A stretch of 64,000 nt of DNA from contig JAQVAV010000016.1 of assembly GCA_028690665.1 (NCBI GenBank), positions 1-64,000 of the forward strand, read 5' to 3'. Every line of letters begins with the position of its first letter. Within the stretch, counting starts at the first letter, position 1. The notes below the pieces were generated by a model. The model was not told the origin of the DNA. It saw nothing but the letters and a program-made list of their open reading frames with translations, and ran no database searches. The DNA comes from Paludibacter sp. GTDB taxonomy: Bacteria > Bacteroidota > Bacteroidia > Bacteroidales > Paludibacteraceae. The translations under genes were made by a program, and so were the position numbers. Positions 63,430-64,000 of this stretch are shown piece by piece.

Positions 63430-64000
63430 TCAGGGCACCTCTACGGTATTCAGAATTTCCGTAATAATTTCATCCGATGTCATATTGTTAGCTTCAGCTT
63501 CGTAACTCAGACCAATACGATGACGCATCACATCGTAGCAGACAGCACGGATATCTTCCGGAATTACATAACCACGACGCTTAATAAATGCATAAGCACG
63601 CGCAGCCAGTGCCAGGCTGATTGAAGCACGCGGAGAAGCTCCGAAAGCAATCATTTCCTTGAGTGAATCAAGCCCATAATCCTGGGGAAAACGGGTTGCA
63701 AAAACAATATCAACAATGTAACGTTCAATTTTTTCGTCGATATAAACCTGACGTACAATGTCTCTTGCATCAATAATATCTTTAGGAGAAAGAATCGGAG
63801 TAACAACCGGTTTCTGTTTTAAAAGATTCTGACGAATAATCAGTTTTTCTTCTTCCTTTTTAGGATAATTGATAATTACTTTTAGCATAAAACGGTCTAC
63901 CTGAGCTTCTGGCAACGGATAAGTTCCCTCCTGCTCGATAGGGTTTTGAGTTGCCATTACCAAAAACGGCTCTTCAAGTTTGTAGGTATTTTCCCCGATA
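63430..64000 (-). CDS. MoxR-family AAA+ ATPase, C-terminal part, cut by window edge
   Basis: The gene enters from the right edge. Visible are [40 protein letters not shown] (Walker B-distal/sensor I region), [42 protein letters not shown] (sensor II with Arg) and the terminal helices. The Walker A and Walker B lie beyond 64000. The ORF track's start at 63963 is an internal Met. It is the first visible gene of the Bat operon and probably remodels the Bat VWA proteins. Confidence 0.93.
   Translation of the reverse strand, partial: IGENTYKLEEPFLVMATQNPIEQEGTYPLPEAQVDRFMLKVIINYPKKEEEKLIIRQNLLKQKPVVTPILSPKDIIDARDIVRQVYIDEKIERYIVDIVFATRFPQDYGLDSLKEMIAFGASPRASISLALAARAYAFIKRRGYVIPEDIRAVCYDVMRHRIGLSYEAEANNMTSDEIITEILNTVEVP

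Noticed and set aside
1-64000. CRISPR array, prophage or integron
   Set aside because: No regularly spaced direct repeats, phage structural genes, integrase or attachment site were seen; the only mobile DNA recognised is the IS remnant.

Overview
The window reads as part of a chromosome of a Bacteroidota bacterium, most likely order Bacteroidales. The evidence is the TAnnTTTG-type promoter boxes with weak ribosome binding sites, several Por/type IX secretion (T9SS) C-terminal sorting domains, a BatABCDE aerotolerance operon, a Wzi-like capsule protein, DUF2271 and DUF4395 proteins, an AT-rich base composition and an rplM-rpsI-rpsB-tsf ribosomal operon. I would guess a relative of Paludibacter or Dysgonomonas, but genus level is not supported by anything I can compute here.

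Layout. 0.1-6 kb: an alpha/beta hydrolase, a split histidine block (hisD and hisC with an OmpA-family gene wedged between and overlapping hisD), and a HAD phosphatase. 6.0-6.2 kb: tRNA-Pro(CGG) with a strong terminator, followed by a lipoprotein gene. 6.9-13.6 kb: a six-gene surface-polysaccharide operon (methyltransferase, GT4, UDP-GlcNAc 2-epimerase, Wzx flippase, GT10 fucosyltransferase-like, GT2). 13.7-15.2 kb: gltX. 15.3-25.0 kb: the most unusual region, on the minus strand. It holds two large T9SS-secreted proteins, an unlisted 59-residue peptide gene starting 11 bases after one of them, a strong hairpin, a consensus promoter, and then PqqD-like, HprK-like kinase and ABC transporter genes. 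The transporter carries an N-terminal signal-peptidase (S24/S26) domain. 25.2-28.1 kb: tsf, rpsB, rpsI, rplM. 28.4-34.1 kb: alkyladenine glycosylase, DUF3467, a cation/proton antiporter, the threonine-to-glycine pair tdh/kbl, DUF4395. 34.3-36.0 kb: two tandem DUF2271 proteins with T9SS tails. 36.3-42.1 kb: lptB, RNase Z (apparently with a non-AUG start), TonB, a two-part outer-membrane lipid A deacylase-like protein, yifB/comM. 42.5-46.9 kb: a BNR/YCF48-like T9SS protein, an omega-amidase, a TIGR03915/DUF4130 protein, and a decayed IS5-like element with recognisable inverted ends. 47.0-48.8 kb: an ECF sigma factor operon with a short membrane protein, a CpxP/metal-sensor-like protein and a Cys/Gly/Lys-rich secreted protein. 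49.0-50.3 kb: a TetR regulator and a nitroreductase sharing the same 26-bp operator. 50.5-55.2 kb: mtaB-hisF, then a kelch lipoprotein and a Wzi-like barrel. 55.2-64.0 kb: a moxR-DUF58-DUF4381-like-batA-batB-batC-batD-batE-PAP2 operon running off the right edge.

The best candidate for an undescribed system is the 15.3-21.4 kb block. A short basic-leader peptide with a Pro/Gly-rich centre, a PqqD-type recognition protein, an HprK-like kinase and an exporter carrying its own Ser/His signal-peptidase domain together look like a ribosomally made peptide pathway. In it the peptidase-exporter would play the role that C39-peptidase ABC transporters play in bacteriocin export. The peptide gene is probably co-transcribed with a T9SS-secreted protein. 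No classical RiPP cyclase is visible, so the kinase is the only candidate modifying enzyme in the window. All statements on function are inferred from motifs read by eye; no database search was run.
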